Positions 47,349-56,866 of a DNA stretch of 64,000 nucleotides are shown here, piece after piece (within the stretch, counting starts at the first letter, position 1; each line of letters opens with the position of its first letter). A program made the translations under genes and the position numbers. Under the pieces are notes generated by a model that saw only the letters and a list, made by a program, of their open reading frames with translations, was not told the DNA's origin and ran no database searches. Origin of the DNA: an uncultured Bacteroidales bacterium (GTDB lineage: Bacteria > Bacteroidota > Bacteroidia > Bacteroidales > UBA932); contig ONKE01000042.1 of NCBI GenBank assembly GCA_900318355.1, positions 1-64,000 on the forward strand, written 5' to 3'.

Positions 47349-48544
47349 ACAAACTCCTCGACAAGCTGCACGGACGCAACGCCGGACTGAAGCAGCAGAT
47401 ACTCGGGCTTTGCCTGCAAAACGACATGGCCCTCGCGGAAATAAGCAAGGAACTCAACGCCAGCATCCCCACGGTAACCAAGCTCGTGAGCGAACTGATC
47501 GAGGACAACTTCCTCGTGGACATGGGAAAGCAGCACGGTTCATCCGGCGGGCGCCGTCCGAGTTTCTACGGCCTCAATCCTGCCGCAGGGCAGATCGTGG
47601 GCGTGGAAGTAGGCCGCGAAAGCCTCGCACTTGTCGCCATCGATTTCAAGGGGCAGGTGATCGCCCGCAAAGACGGCATTCTCTTCCGCCTCGAAAGCAC
47701 CAAGGAGTCGTTCAACGCGCTGGCCGACGTCATCCGTTCGCAGGTCCGTTCCCTGGGCATAAGTCCGTCGGATCTGCTGGCCTGCGGAATCACGCTTTCC
47801 GGACGCGTAAACGCCTCATCCGGATACAGTTTCACCTATTTCATCAGTGAGGAACGCCCCCTGACCGACATACTTTCCGAGCGCCTGGGTGTTCCCGTAT
47901 TCATCGAAAACGACTCCCGCGCCATGGCCTATGGCGAATACCTGGGCAGCCATCTGCAGGCCGAGAAGAACATCCTGTTTTTCAACGTCAGCTGGGGCCT
48001 GGGAATGGGTATGATACTGGACGGGAAGCTCCACTACGGGAAATCCGGCTTCTCCGGCGAAATCGGCCACTTCCCCACACTGGACAACAACGTCGTCTGC
48101 CAGTGCGGCAAGGTGGGCTGTCTGGAGACATGCGCTTCCGGAAGCGCCGCCCACCGCATTCTCATGGAAAGCATCAGCGCTGGCAAGGCATCCGTCCTCC
48201 AGAAAACCCTGCAGGATAAAGGCGATTTCACCCTGGAAGACATCATAACGGCAGTCAAGGACGAGGATGTCCAGGCAATCGAAGTGATGGAGGAAATAGG
48301 AGCCAACCTCGGCAAGGCCATAGCCGGTGTAATCAACATCTTCAATCCCGACCTGGTCGTGCTTGGAGGGCGCCTCACCGAGGTCGGCGACTACCTCATG
48401 CTGCCGGTCAAAACGGCCATCTCGAAGCATTCGCTCAACATCGTCAGCCGCGACACGCGCATACAGGCGAGCAAGCTCGGAAGAAGCGCAGGGCCCGTCG
48501 GGGTGTGCCTCCTGAGCCGCAGCCGTATGCTCGGACTGCTCTAA
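47345..48544 (+). CDS. ROK-family transcriptional regulator (NagC/XylR type)
   Basis: The 399-residue protein has an N-terminal winged helix (about 15-75, with LAEISKELNASIPTVTKLVSELIEDNFL) and a ROK sugar-kinase-like domain with the metal-binding CQCGKVGCLETCASGSA (about 254-270). It lacks no obvious fold element, but catalytic function is doubtful in a DNA-binding member. It probably represses the divergent sugar locus from the 45.85-45.96 kb region. Its stop overlaps the convergent yicC stop by 4 bases. Confidence 0.92.
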   Translation: MNKLLDKLHGRNAGLKQQILGLCLQNDMALAEISKELNASIPTVTKLVSELIEDNFLVDMGKQHGSSGGRRPSFYGLNPAAGQIVGVEVGRESLALVAIDFKGQVIARKDGILFRLESTKESFNALADVIRSQVRSLGISPSDLLACGITLSGRVNASSGYSFTYFISEERPLTDILSERLGVPVFIENDSRAMAYGEYLGSHLQAEKNILFFNVSWGLGMGMILDGKLHYGKSGFSGEIGHFPTLDNNVVCQCGKVGCLETCASGSAAHRILMESISAGKASVLQKTLQDKGDFTLEDIITAVKDEDVQAIEVMEEIGANLGKAIAGVINIFNPDLVVLGGRLTEVGDYLMLPVKTAISKHSLNIVSRDTRIQASKLGRSAGPVGVCLLSRSRMLGLL

Positions 48545-49437
48545 AGGATATTCATGCTCTGCTCGCGGACCTTTTCGAGGGCGTCTTTCATGCGGACTAC
48601 GGCCCTCTGGATTCCCGCGTGATTGGCCTTGGAGCCCGTGGTGTTGATTTCGCGGCCGATTTCCTGGATGATGAATCCGAGTTTCTTGCCGGGCGCGGGA
48701 TCGTTTTCGAGGGTGTCGAGGAAATAGCGGCAATTCTGGCGAAGCCTTACCCTTTCCTCGTTGATGTCCAGCTTTTCAAGATAGTAGATTAGCTCCTGCT
48801 CAAAGCGCTGGGGGTCCGGTTTCTGGCCGAGCGTCTCAAGGGCGGAGGAAAGGCGCGCCTTGACCCCTTCGATGCGCTCCCCTTCCATCGATTCGACCTC
48901 GTCGTAAATGGACAGGATGCCGTTTATCCCGGCGGAGACATCGCGGTGGAGGACTTCGCCTTCCTGGAGCCTGTAGGCCAAAACGGCCTCTATAGCATTG
49001 TCGATGGCATCGGACACGAGCGGCCAGTTGTCTTCGTCGATGACGTCAGCGCTCTTGCTGCTCACAACGTCGGGGAAACGCAGGACGGCATTGAGGATAA
49101 TCGAGGCGGCATTGGCGTCGGACGTAGGGTAGATGGCCAGCCCGGCTTCGCGTGCGGCGTCGGTGACCTGGCCAAGATAGGCCTTGAGCACCTCGCCGTT
49201 GACCGGCCTTGCCGAAGAAGCGGCATTGGCCTCGAATGTCATGAACAGGTCGATCGTGCCGCGCTGGAGCCTGGAGGCGAGGCGCTGGCGCACCTCCAGT
49301 TCCTTATCCTTAGGCATAAGCGCCGTCTTGATGCCTATATCTGCATTCTTCCCGTTCAGGGAACGGATTTCCACCAGAAGTTTTCCGCCCGGCAAGGCAG
49401 CTTCGGCCCGGCCGTATCCTGTCATTGACTGTATCAT
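48541..49437 (-). CDS. yicC: YicC-family endoribonuclease
   Basis: The 298-residue protein shows the YicC signature MTGYGRAEA near the N-terminus and the C-terminal GKKLGFIIQEIGREINTTGSKAN with RNA-contacting residues. YicC proteins are cytoplasmic RNA-processing enzymes affecting stress and envelope gene expression. It has its own -7 box, so it is not simply part of the upstream peptidase unit. Start at 49437 uses the first ATG; the MTGYG block begins 4 residues later. Confidence 0.92.
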   Translation of the reverse strand: MIQSMTGYGRAEAALPGGKLLVEIRSLNGKNADIGIKTALMPKDKELEVRQRLASRLQRGTIDLFMTFEANAASSARPVNGEVLKAYLGQVTDAAREAGLAIYPTSDANAASIILNAVLRFPDVVSSKSADVIDEDNWPLVSDAIDNAIEAVLAYRLQEGEVLHRDVSAGINGILSIYDEVESMEGERIEGVKARLSSALETLGQKPDPQRFEQELIYYLEKLDINEERVRLRQNCRYFLDTLENDPAPGKKLGFIIQEIGREINTTGSKANHAGIQRAVVRMKDALEKVREQSMNIL

Positions 49438-49461
49438 GTGTTATCGCTGATTTTCGGTGTG

Positions 49462-49469
49462 CAAAGTTA
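49462..49469 (-). promoter_or_regulatory. -7 box of yicC
   Basis: TAACTTTG (minus strand) in the 80-base gap, 25 bases before the yicC start. Confidence 0.55.
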
Positions 49470-49517
49470 AGTTTTTTCCGCGACATCCGCGCAAGGGAAT
49501 CATTCAGGCTTAAATAG

Positions 49518-51584
49518 TCAGGGCTCCCGAAGCAGATATTTCCTCCAGAATGCGCGGTCGGCCTCGCGGGAATGCTTTCCCTGCGCACCGCGATATCCGT
49601 GCATCCCGTCAGGATAGATCATAAGTTCAAACCGCTTACCCTCCCGCTCCAGTGCATCCACGAGCAGGAGGGTATTCTGATAGTGGACATTGTCGTCGCC
49701 GGTGCCGTGGGTCAGCTTGAGCATGACCGGCGCTATTCCCTGCGAAGAGTCCGCATACTCCGTCGGGTAGGAGGCGGCATGGCTTATCACGCGCGTTGCC
49801 GCATAGCCTTCGGGATTGGACCCGGGAGTTTCCATGAACCTTTCGGTATAATGGGTGTCGTACAGCGCCCAGTCATACACACCGCCGCCGGCGATTCCGT
49901 AGTGGAATGCATCGGAATGCTCCATGACAAGACGTGCCGTCATGGTACCACCGAAGGAAAAACCTTCCACGCCAATGCGGTCCGGAGCCACGTAAGGGAG
50001 CGATTTCAGGTAGTCGGCCCAGGCCACGAAATCGCGGATTTCCACCTCGGAAAGGCGGCGGTAAATCCTGTCGAGGCCCTCACGGCCATTGTGTCCGGCG
50101 GCGCGGCAGTCGGCAGTCAGCTCTATGATGCCGTTTTCAGCCCACCACGCAAAACGGGACGGGTCGTACCAGCGGTCGCGAACAAGCGGAGTGTCAGGTC
50201 CGCCGTAGATGTCCACGTGGACGGGATATTTCTTCGAAGGGTCGAAATTCCGCGGGTAAACTATGTATCCTGGAAGTTCAAGCCCATCGGCGGTCGTAAT
50301 GGAAACCGACTCAGGAAGGCAGTAAGATGCCGCCTCAAAACCTTCTCCGGCCATATCAGCGACTTTGACGGAGGTGGAAGGCAGGTGGCGCTTGCGGGGA
50401 TTTTCCGAAGCACGGCTGTCCATTAGCCAAACCTGGGTCGGAGTGGCAAAGTTGGAAAGCGACGCGACGAAGTATTTGCCGTCAGGCGAGAAAGATACGC
50501 CGGCAACGTCGAGGGAAGGGTCGGTCAGCGCAACGATCCGGCCTTTCGCATCGACCCGGTAAAGGGTCTGGCGGACATGGCTGTCGCGCTCGGCCGTAAA
50601 CCACACGTTGCCGGATATATCGGCACGCAGGAGCTTTACACGCCAGTTAGGGCCGTCTGTCAGGCGGTGCAGCGAGCCGTCATAGCCGAGAAAATATATC
50701 TGCTGCCATCCGGTCTCGAAACTTCTTACCATATAGAGGCCCTTGGCGGTAAAGAGCATTCCCTCTATCCAGTCCAGCCATGTGGGGCTTTCCTCATGAT
50801 ATACAGCTTGTTTCGCTCCCGAAGCGGCATCTACCCTGTATAGGTCGAGCGTGTTCTGGATACGCGGCTCGCGGCTGACATACAGGGCACCGGAATCATC
50901 TGACCAGAAAGGGGTACCGAAATACTGGTCCTCCTCCGGATTGAAGTCGGCCCACACGAGCGGAGCCGCATCTGAACCGAGGTCGGCAAAACCTATCCTC
51001 ACCTGAGGATTGTCCTGCCCGGCCTTGGGATAACGCGTCCGGCGCAGGCTGCCGCCCAAATCCCCGAACGGAGAATATATGGGGAACACCGGGACGTGGC
51101 TTTCGTCGAAACGGTAGAATGCGATCCGCCTGCTGTCAGGAGACCACCAGAATGCCCTGTAGCGGGAAGGACGCCCGAAAATCTCTTCGAAATATACCCA
51201 CGAAGCATAGCCGTTCGATATGACGGAACTACCGTCGAAGGTAAGCCGACGCTCCAAGCCCGAGGCTACGTCGACCACGTACAAATCGCCGCCGCGGGTA
51301 AACGCTATCTTCGAAGAATCGGGGGAAAACGTCGGATTTTCAGCACCTTCCGACACATTTGCCTTGTCAGGCTCGGGCAGCGACAAGTCGGCGCAGTCCC
51401 TGACCTTGAGACGGTTCCGGGCGTCATAGACGAAAGAATCGGCAAAGGTTCCGTCGACAGAAAACGCCACTTCGCGGGAACTTATCCACTTCCAGCGAGA
51501 CGGAACTTTCTCAAATGCGGACGCCGCCAGACTCTGCGTCATGGCGGCAAGGCATAACATGCAAATCAAAATCCTCTTTCCCAT
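49518..51584 (-). CDS. Secreted prolyl oligopeptidase-type peptidase (DPP-IV like, S9)
   Basis: The 688-residue protein (from MGKRILICMLC at 51584) has a signal peptide ending about residue 22-25, an eight-bladed-type beta-propeller (DPPIV_N; EGAENPTFSPDSSKIAFTRG) and an alpha/beta-hydrolase domain. The active-site Ser is in GVEGFSFGG, Asp in HGTGDDNVHY and His in DGMHGYRG. S9B enzymes cut dipeptides, often Xaa-Pro, in the periplasm. It follows the helicase gene by 4 bases; the earlier ATG at 51635 would overlap that gene and lose the signal peptide. Confidence 0.93.
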   Translation of the reverse strand: MGKRILICMLCLAAMTQSLAASAFEKVPSRWKWISSREVAFSVDGTFADSFVYDARNRLKVRDCADLSLPEPDKANVSEGAENPTFSPDSSKIAFTRGGDLYVVDVASGLERRLTFDGSSVISNGYASWVYFEEIFGRPSRYRAFWWSPDSRRIAFYRFDESHVPVFPIYSPFGDLGGSLRRTRYPKAGQDNPQVRIGFADLGSDAAPLVWADFNPEEDQYFGTPFWSDDSGALYVSREPRIQNTLDLYRVDAASGAKQAVYHEESPTWLDWIEGMLFTAKGLYMVRSFETGWQQIYFLGYDGSLHRLTDGPNWRVKLLRADISGNVWFTAERDSHVRQTLYRVDAKGRIVALTDPSLDVAGVSFSPDGKYFVASLSNFATPTQVWLMDSRASENPRKRHLPSTSVKVADMAGEGFEAASYCLPESVSITTADGLELPGYIVYPRNFDPSKKYPVHVDIYGGPDTPLVRDRWYDPSRFAWWAENGIIELTADCRAAGHNGREGLDRIYRRLSEVEIRDFVAWADYLKSLPYVAPDRIGVEGFSFGGTMTARLVMEHSDAFHYGIAGGGVYDWALYDTHYTERFMETPGSNPEGYAATRVISHAASYPTEYADSSQGIAPVMLKLTHGTGDDNVHYQNTLLLVDALEREGKRFELMIYPDGMHGYRGAQGKHSREADRAFWRKYLLREP

Positions 51585-51588
51585 ATCC

Positions 51589-53013
51589 CTATGCAAAGTA
51601 TTCGTCTTTGAAATTAACCAGATAAACTTTCTCAACGGCCCTCGTCAGCGCCGTGTACAGCCACTTGAGGTCGTCTACGCCAAGCACGTCCTGCCAGAAG
51701 GGATTGTCGATGAAGACGCAGTCCCACTGTCCGCCCTGGGACTTGTGGCAGGTTATGGCTTCGGCATATTTGAGTTGGAGGGCATTGTAGAACGGGTCTT
51801 CCCTCACGGCGTCGTAGCGTTTCTTTTTTGTCGGCAGATGGGCATAATCCGCGCTTACGCCCTGATACAGGGCATTTTGCTGTTCATAAGTAAGGGCCGG
51901 GGCCTCGGACTCCAGGGTGTCGAGGCACACCTTTGCGGTGACCTCGGCGTCGCCGTAGTCCGGGAACAACAGGCGCGCATCGGCGAAATGAAGCCCGTAA
52001 CGCTCTTCGAAATTACTGATACGCAAGAGCTTGGCCATATCGCCGTTGGCTATGTATGGCATCTGGTCGATATCGTCCACGAAGTGGTAGCAGTTGCGAA
52101 CTATCATCAGCTTGTCGCCCCGCACCAGGCTTTCTTCCTTGTACTGGACCTGAGCGCGTATGCCGGCGTTGTAGCGGTTGGCGCGCTTGTTTGAGCGGGA
52201 CAGGACTATGGTGCCGTCTTCGCCGTAACGTCCGTAAGCATCTGACAAAGAGTCGATAAGCTCCGCCCCGGAGACACGCTGCACGTCTTCGAACGCCTTG
52301 AGATGAAGGTCCGACGGCGACAGTTCCACGGGCTGAGGCGAGGAAATCAACTCCCGGAGCAATGTGGCATTGTAGAGGATAGCCGACTCCTTCTGCTGGC
52401 GCACTACGGTCGTCAGCGTTACAAACTGCACGCCCCCGGCGATGGACATATATTCCGGAGATAGCGCCGGGCTGCTGTCGAGCCCCACGGGGGGCAGCTG
52501 GGCCGCGTCGCCGACAAGGATAAGACGGCATCCCACTCCGCTGCGGACGTATTTGATAAGGTCTTCCAACAGATTTCCGGTCCCGAAAGTAGAGCCGGAT
52601 GCTGAATTGTCAACCCCAATGAGCGAAACTTCGTCCACGACAAATAGCGTGTCGCGGCTCTTGTTGAAGCCGAGGGCGAACTGTCCGAAGCCGTCTTCAC
52701 CCACGGTGCGCTGGCGGTAGATATGCTTGTGAATCGTGTATGCCGGCCTCCCGGCATATGCCGACAACACTTTGGCAGAGCGGCCGGTCGGCGCCAGGAG
52801 GACGCATGGGACGCGATATTCGCTCATCACGGATATAACTGCGGCCACTGCCGTGGTCTTTCCCGTTCCGGCATAGCCGTTTACGACCAGGATGTCGCTG
52901 TCGTCACCGGTAAGAAACTCCGACGCCGTGCGGAAAAAATTGTCCTGGCACGCTGTCGGAGCATATCCGAGCGAAGACTTGAAAGCCTCCTGGAGAATAA
53001 CGGCCCTGTCCAT
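51589..53013 (-). CDS. RecD-like superfamily 1 DNA helicase
   Basis: The 474-residue protein has Walker A GYAGTGKTT (46-54), Walker B FVVDEVS, the motif GDAAQLPPVG and the C-terminal SF1 motifs TCHKSQGGQWDCVFID and LYTALTRAVEKVYLV. It is a short RecD2/UvrD-C2-type helicase without the long N-terminal RecD2 domain. Bacteroidota commonly carry this version as 'AAA family ATPase'. It may act on DNA ends or stalled forks. It lies 3 bases after trkH, so the pairing may be only operonic. Confidence 0.87.
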   Translation of the reverse strand: MDRAVILQEAFKSSLGYAPTACQDNFFRTASEFLTGDDSDILVVNGYAGTGKTTAVAAVISVMSEYRVPCVLLAPTGRSAKVLSAYAGRPAYTIHKHIYRQRTVGEDGFGQFALGFNKSRDTLFVVDEVSLIGVDNSASGSTFGTGNLLEDLIKYVRSGVGCRLILVGDAAQLPPVGLDSSPALSPEYMSIAGGVQFVTLTTVVRQQKESAILYNATLLRELISSPQPVELSPSDLHLKAFEDVQRVSGAELIDSLSDAYGRYGEDGTIVLSRSNKRANRYNAGIRAQVQYKEESLVRGDKLMIVRNCYHFVDDIDQMPYIANGDMAKLLRISNFEERYGLHFADARLLFPDYGDAEVTAKVCLDTLESEAPALTYEQQNALYQGVSADYAHLPTKKKRYDAVREDPFYNALQLKYAEAITCHKSQGGQWDCVFIDNPFWQDVLGVDDLKWLYTALTRAVEKVYLVNFKDEYFA

Positions 53014-53016
53014 CCC

Positions 53017-54471
53017 CTATTTCCTTTTCCGCCCGAAGACGATGGCGAATACCGCGAGGACGGGATATATTTCCAGACGTCCCAGGAACATGTCGAGGGT
53101 GAAAACGATTTTGGCCGCCGACGGCTGGGCATTGTAGGTGCTGTATGTTCCGAGGTCGCCGAAAGCCGGACCGACGTTGCCGAGCGACGCCACTGTGCCG
53201 GCGAGGGCGCTTTCGTTGTCGCCTCCCACCAGCAGGCACACCAGCACGGAGATTAGGACGAAAAACATGTAGACGGCAAGGTAGAGGACATGTGGATAGA
53301 CTTCCTCGTCCCTTAGCGTGTGCTTGCCCCAGCGGATTTCCTTGACAGAAGAAGGATGGACACTCTGCCTTACCTGCCTGAAAAGGGTCTTGATGAGCAG
53401 GAGGACGCGGTCGGCCTTCACGCCGCCGGAAGTCGAGCCCGCCATGCCGCACTGGATGCCGATGAACATAAGGATAAGGCAAGGGAAAAGCGGCCAGAGA
53501 CTGTTGTCGCATATGGCGAAACCCGATGTCGTGGCAAAGCAGATGACCTGGAAGGAACTGTCCATGAACGCGCTCGGCCACGTGGCATTGACTCCGGAAG
53601 ACTTGAGCGAACCGGCGACGACGATGATGGCAAGCGCAAGCGTAGCAAGATAATACTTCAGCACCGGATTGTTCAGAGCCGACAGGGAGCGCGTCACGAC
53701 CACAGTGTAGATCAGCGCAAAGTGTATGGAACTCAGGAGCATGAACACCATCGTGATGAAGTTGATGCCCACGGAATGGAAGTCGCCTATGGAGAGATTG
53801 CGGGTGGAGAAGCCGCCGGTGGCACAGACGCTGAAGGCGTGGTTGATGGCGTCGAAAGGCGACATGCCGGCGATCAGGTAGCTGAGGAATGCCAGGAGGT
53901 TAAGCCCGAGATAGACCGAGGTGAAGATATATACGGTCCGATTAGCCCTGGTGCTGTAGCCCTCGCGGGAGAGCGAAGAAAGCTCCATGTTGGTCAGGCG
54001 AAGGCGCACGGGCGATGACGACGGAATGATGAGCAGCAGGAAAACCACGACTCCCAAACCTCCGATAAAATGGGTGGCGGAACGCCAGAACAGGAGGCTC
54101 TTGGGCAGGGCTTCTATGTTGTCGAGAATGGTAGCGCCAGTGGTGGTGAAGCCGGAAACGCTTTCAAACCAGGCATTTACAACCGTAAACGGTCCTCCCC
54201 ACAAAAGATAAGGGAGCATACCGAAAACGAAGGACAGCAGCCACGACAGGAAGATTATCATGTAGCCGTCCTTAAGGGAAATGGGCGGTCCCTTCCTTAC
54301 GAAGATGAAGGGGAAGGCTCCGAAAATGAAAGTGATTACGAAACTGATGAGAAGGGCGGCAAGCGCACTGTCGTTCCCTCCGGCAACCGACACGAGAACC
54401 GACAGCAGCATGAACAATGCGCTGACCAGGAGGGCATAACCCACGTTTCTCACTATGGCTTTCAGGTTCAT
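53017..54471 (-). CDS. trkH: Potassium uptake protein TrkH
   Basis: TrkH is the K+-translocating membrane subunit. The 484-residue protein has about ten helices and four pore-loop repeats: SGFTTTGATI, VCATGGFSTRN, FATTSGFAICD and GNVGPAFGD. The first filter sequence is a perfect TrkH type. TrkA is not in this window. It overlaps the preceding two-TM sensor-like gene as ATGA. The window's other K+ or cation exchange gene (58.6 kb) is separate. Confidence 0.93.
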   Translation of the reverse strand: MNLKAIVRNVGYALLVSALFMLLSVLVSVAGGNDSALAALLISFVITFIFGAFPFIFVRKGPPISLKDGYMIIFLSWLLSFVFGMLPYLLWGGPFTVVNAWFESVSGFTTTGATILDNIEALPKSLLFWRSATHFIGGLGVVVFLLLIIPSSSPVRLRLTNMELSSLSREGYSTRANRTVYIFTSVYLGLNLLAFLSYLIAGMSPFDAINHAFSVCATGGFSTRNLSIGDFHSVGINFITMVFMLLSSIHFALIYTVVVTRSLSALNNPVLKYYLATLALAIIVVAGSLKSSGVNATWPSAFMDSSFQVICFATTSGFAICDNSLWPLFPCLILMFIGIQCGMAGSTSGGVKADRVLLLIKTLFRQVRQSVHPSSVKEIRWGKHTLRDEEVYPHVLYLAVYMFFVLISVLVCLLVGGDNESALAGTVASLGNVGPAFGDLGTYSTYNAQPSAAKIVFTLDMFLGRLEIYPVLAVFAIVFGRKRK

Positions 54472-55310
54472 GCCTTGGGATTGAGGGTGTCACGAAGAGT
54501 CTTGATGCGCCTGCGAAGCTGCAGGTTTTCCTCGGTTATTTCGGTTATGCCTTCATTGAGGGAGCGCAGCTGGTCGTCTCCGTCGAAATCGTAGTTGTAT
54601 TTCTTCCCGAACGAACGATAATTGTCCAGCCCCGCAAGCATCTTGTAGAGCGGATTGACGTAGTAGACGAGGAGGAAGAACAGCAGCAGGAGTATCATCA
54701 GCAGCCCTACGGAGAGGGTCACGGCGCTCGGGATCACGCTGCGGTAGAAGCCCCTGTCGAAGGTGGCGGAGTTACGCGCAAGGTCGTCGTAGATGGCGGT
54801 GGTGAGGGCGTCGATGTCGCTGCGGAGGCGGCCGTAGACGGGCTGGAGACGCTCGAAATACCAGGTCCGGGTGTCGATGAAATCGGATTTGAGGACTTCC
54901 GGGAGTTCCAGGGATGTGAGCATGTAGGCCGAGTAGGAATATTCCACGGAGTCGGCCAGATGGGAACGGTTGCCGCCGCGCAGGGCATTGCGCAGGCTGT
55001 CGCAATGGGCCAGGAACTCGGTCTGGTCGAAATCCGGAAGCGTGTTGAGATTGTCGTCTCCGATGACGGCGAGGAGTTCGAGGTTATAGGCGTTGCTCAC
55101 TCCGGCAAGGCGCTGAGCCACATTGATTGAACGGATGTTGCCGGCGATAAGCTCGGACACGTAGTCGCTCATCCGCGTGTATTCAGTCACGGAAATGATG
55201 CTTGAGACAAGCAGGGTGACGGCGATTGCGCTGAGGCTCAGAGTGAGCTTCATACGCATCGACAGCCTGAATTCCTTCATGAATTTTCGAATCTTTCCGG
55301 GCATAAGCAA
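54468..55310 (-). CDS. Two-TM sensor-like protein coupled to TrkH (4HB/HAMP-like, no output domain)
   Basis: The 280-residue protein has a basic N-terminus, TM1 (about 21-43), a helical periplasmic domain (44-192), TM2 (about 193-217) and a short cytoplasmic HAMP/coiled-coil segment (218-275, ENLQLRRRIKTLRD). It resembles the input half of chemoreceptors or histidine kinases but has no kinase, methyl-accepting or cyclase domain. Its stop overlaps trkH as ATGA, so it may regulate the K+ channel directly through its coiled coil. Function otherwise unknown. Confidence 0.7.
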   Translation of the reverse strand: MLMPGKIRKFMKEFRLSMRMKLTLSLSAIAVTLLVSSIISVTEYTRMSDYVSELIAGNIRSINVAQRLAGVSNAYNLELLAVIGDDNLNTLPDFDQTEFLAHCDSLRNALRGGNRSHLADSVEYSYSAYMLTSLELPEVLKSDFIDTRTWYFERLQPVYGRLRSDIDALTTAIYDDLARNSATFDRGFYRSVIPSAVTLSVGLLMILLLLFFLLVYYVNPLYKMLAGLDNYRSFGKKYNYDFDGDDQLRSLNEGITEITEENLQLRRRIKTLRDTLNPKA

Positions 55311-55323
55311 AACATATAGACTG

Positions 55324-55331
55324 CAAACTTA
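55324..55331 (-). promoter_or_regulatory. -7 box of the sensor-trkH unit
   Basis: TAAGTTTG (minus strand), 13 bases before the ATG at 55310. No matching -33. Confidence 0.5.
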
Positions 55332-55353
55332 CAAAAAATTGGGGATTTTTAAG

Positions 55354-55361
55354 TATTTTTG
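55354..55361 (+). promoter_or_regulatory. -7 box of the CrtI-like oxidoreductase
   Basis: TATTTTTG lies 26 bases before the ATG at 55388, and supports that start. The divergent gene's -7 box is 22 bases away. Confidence 0.5.
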
Positions 55362-55387
55362 TGAGCGGAAGTAGTATTCACTGCACC

Positions 55388-56866
55388 ATGACAAGACAAC
55401 TTACTATCATAGGGGCCGGTATTTCCGGCCTTACTTGCGCTATTTACGCCCAAAGATCCGGTTTCAGGACCATTATTCTCGAAAAGGCGGGCAACCCCGG
55501 CGGAGTTTCCACGAGTTGGAAACGCAAAGGCTACAACTTCGAGGGCGGAATCCACTGGCTCATCGGTTCCAGGGAAGACGACCCCCTCCACGAAGTATGG
55601 ACCGACACGGGAGCGCTGCGGGACAACAATCCCCTCTTTTTCAAGGATCCGGTCTACACCCTGATAGACGGGGACAAGCGTCTGGAACTGTTCAGGGACC
55701 CCCGCAAGATGCAGCAAACCTTCCTCGCAGCCGCTCCTGAAGACTGGCTCGCCATCGCGCTTCTGCGCTTCGACCTGTGGTGCTTCCGCCATTTCCATAT
55801 GCCTCTTCTGGACCTTGCCGGCCTCAAGGTCAGGAATCCCCGCGGATTCAACCCGATGGAGTTCGTAAGAATGCTTCCGTCCGTTCTCATGGCGCCATGG
55901 CTGATGTCGTTTTCGGCGGGTCGCTATGCCCGGCGCTTCCGCTCCCCCATCCTCAGCAAGCTGATCAGTTCGGTGATCAATCCCGAGCAGAATGCCCTCT
56001 CGCTGGTCTACACCATGAGCACCTTCTGCTACGGCGACAGCGGCTACCCCGAGGGAGGCTCGCTCCGCATGGCACGCAACATGGCCGACACCTTCACCGC
56101 CCTCGGCGGCGAGATCCGCTACAACACCACCGTCCTCGAAGTCGTCATGGACAGGAGCAAGGCAACCGGAGTCCGCACTGCCAGTGAATTCATCCCCTCG
56201 GATGCCGTCGTGATATCCTCCGATGCCCGCAAGGCCATCGACCGCCTATTTTCAGAGCCCCTGGGCGACAAATGGGCCCGCCAGATGCGCCGGAACCTGG
56301 AGACCGAGCAATGCATGTTCATCGGCGTGGGCGTGCGTGCCGACCTCAGCGCCTGGCCGCGTTCGATGCAATGCGTGCTGGACGAGCCCCTGGAAGTTGC
56401 CGGACTCTCCATCAGCATACTTCCCATCCACAACTATTCCAAGGAACTGGACTATGCCCCCGAAGGCTGTTCTGCGGTCACCACGCTGCTCTCAGGGCCT
56501 TCCTACGGATTCTGGAAAGCAGCCAGGGAAGACGGCTCCTACCGCAGGAAAAAGGAGGAAATCATCGCCCGTTTCGTGGAAATCCTCTCCCGCTTCATCC
56601 CCGAGACGAAGGGCAAGGTCGAAGTTACCGACATGGCAACTCCCCTGACCTACGAGCGCTACTGCGACACCTACGACGGCAGTTACATGACCCTCTGGCG
56701 CCCTTGGCACCTGACCAGCGTCGCCCCCATCCGCTACAAGGAGGGACTCTACTTCACGGGTCAGCGCACAAGCCTCTCGGGCGGCCTCCCCATTGCCGGA
56801 GGCAGCGGCAGGATGACGGCACAGCACCTGTGCCGGGATTTCGACATGGAATTTGTCAGCCGATGA
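55388..56866 (+). CDS. FAD/NAD(P)-dependent oxidoreductase of the CrtI/phytoene desaturase family
   Basis: The 492-residue protein starts at 55388 (MTRQLTIIGAG) with the dinucleotide fold GAGISGLTCAIYAQRSG (about residues 8-24). The desaturase-like core GGVSTSWKRKGYNFEGGIHWL and the C-terminal FAD motif GLYFTGQRTSLSGGLPIAG follow. The family includes carotenoid desaturases and retinol saturases. No carotenoid biosynthetic partner is nearby, so the substrate is open. It is convergent with the kinase gene, and their ends overlap by 11 bases. Confidence 0.87.
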   Translation: MTRQLTIIGAGISGLTCAIYAQRSGFRTIILEKAGNPGGVSTSWKRKGYNFEGGIHWLIGSREDDPLHEVWTDTGALRDNNPLFFKDPVYTLIDGDKRLELFRDPRKMQQTFLAAAPEDWLAIALLRFDLWCFRHFHMPLLDLAGLKVRNPRGFNPMEFVRMLPSVLMAPWLMSFSAGRYARRFRSPILSKLISSVINPEQNALSLVYTMSTFCYGDSGYPEGGSLRMARNMADTFTALGGEIRYNTTVLEVVMDRSKATGVRTASEFIPSDAVVISSDARKAIDRLFSEPLGDKWARQMRRNLETEQCMFIGVGVRADLSAWPRSMQCVLDEPLEVAGLSISILPIHNYSKELDYAPEGCSAVTTLLSGPSYGFWKAAREDGSYRRKKEEIIARFVEILSRFIPETKGKVEVTDMATPLTYERYCDTYDGSYMTLWRPWHLTSVAPIRYKEGLYFTGQRTSLSGGLPIAGGSGRMTAQHLCRDFDMEFVSR

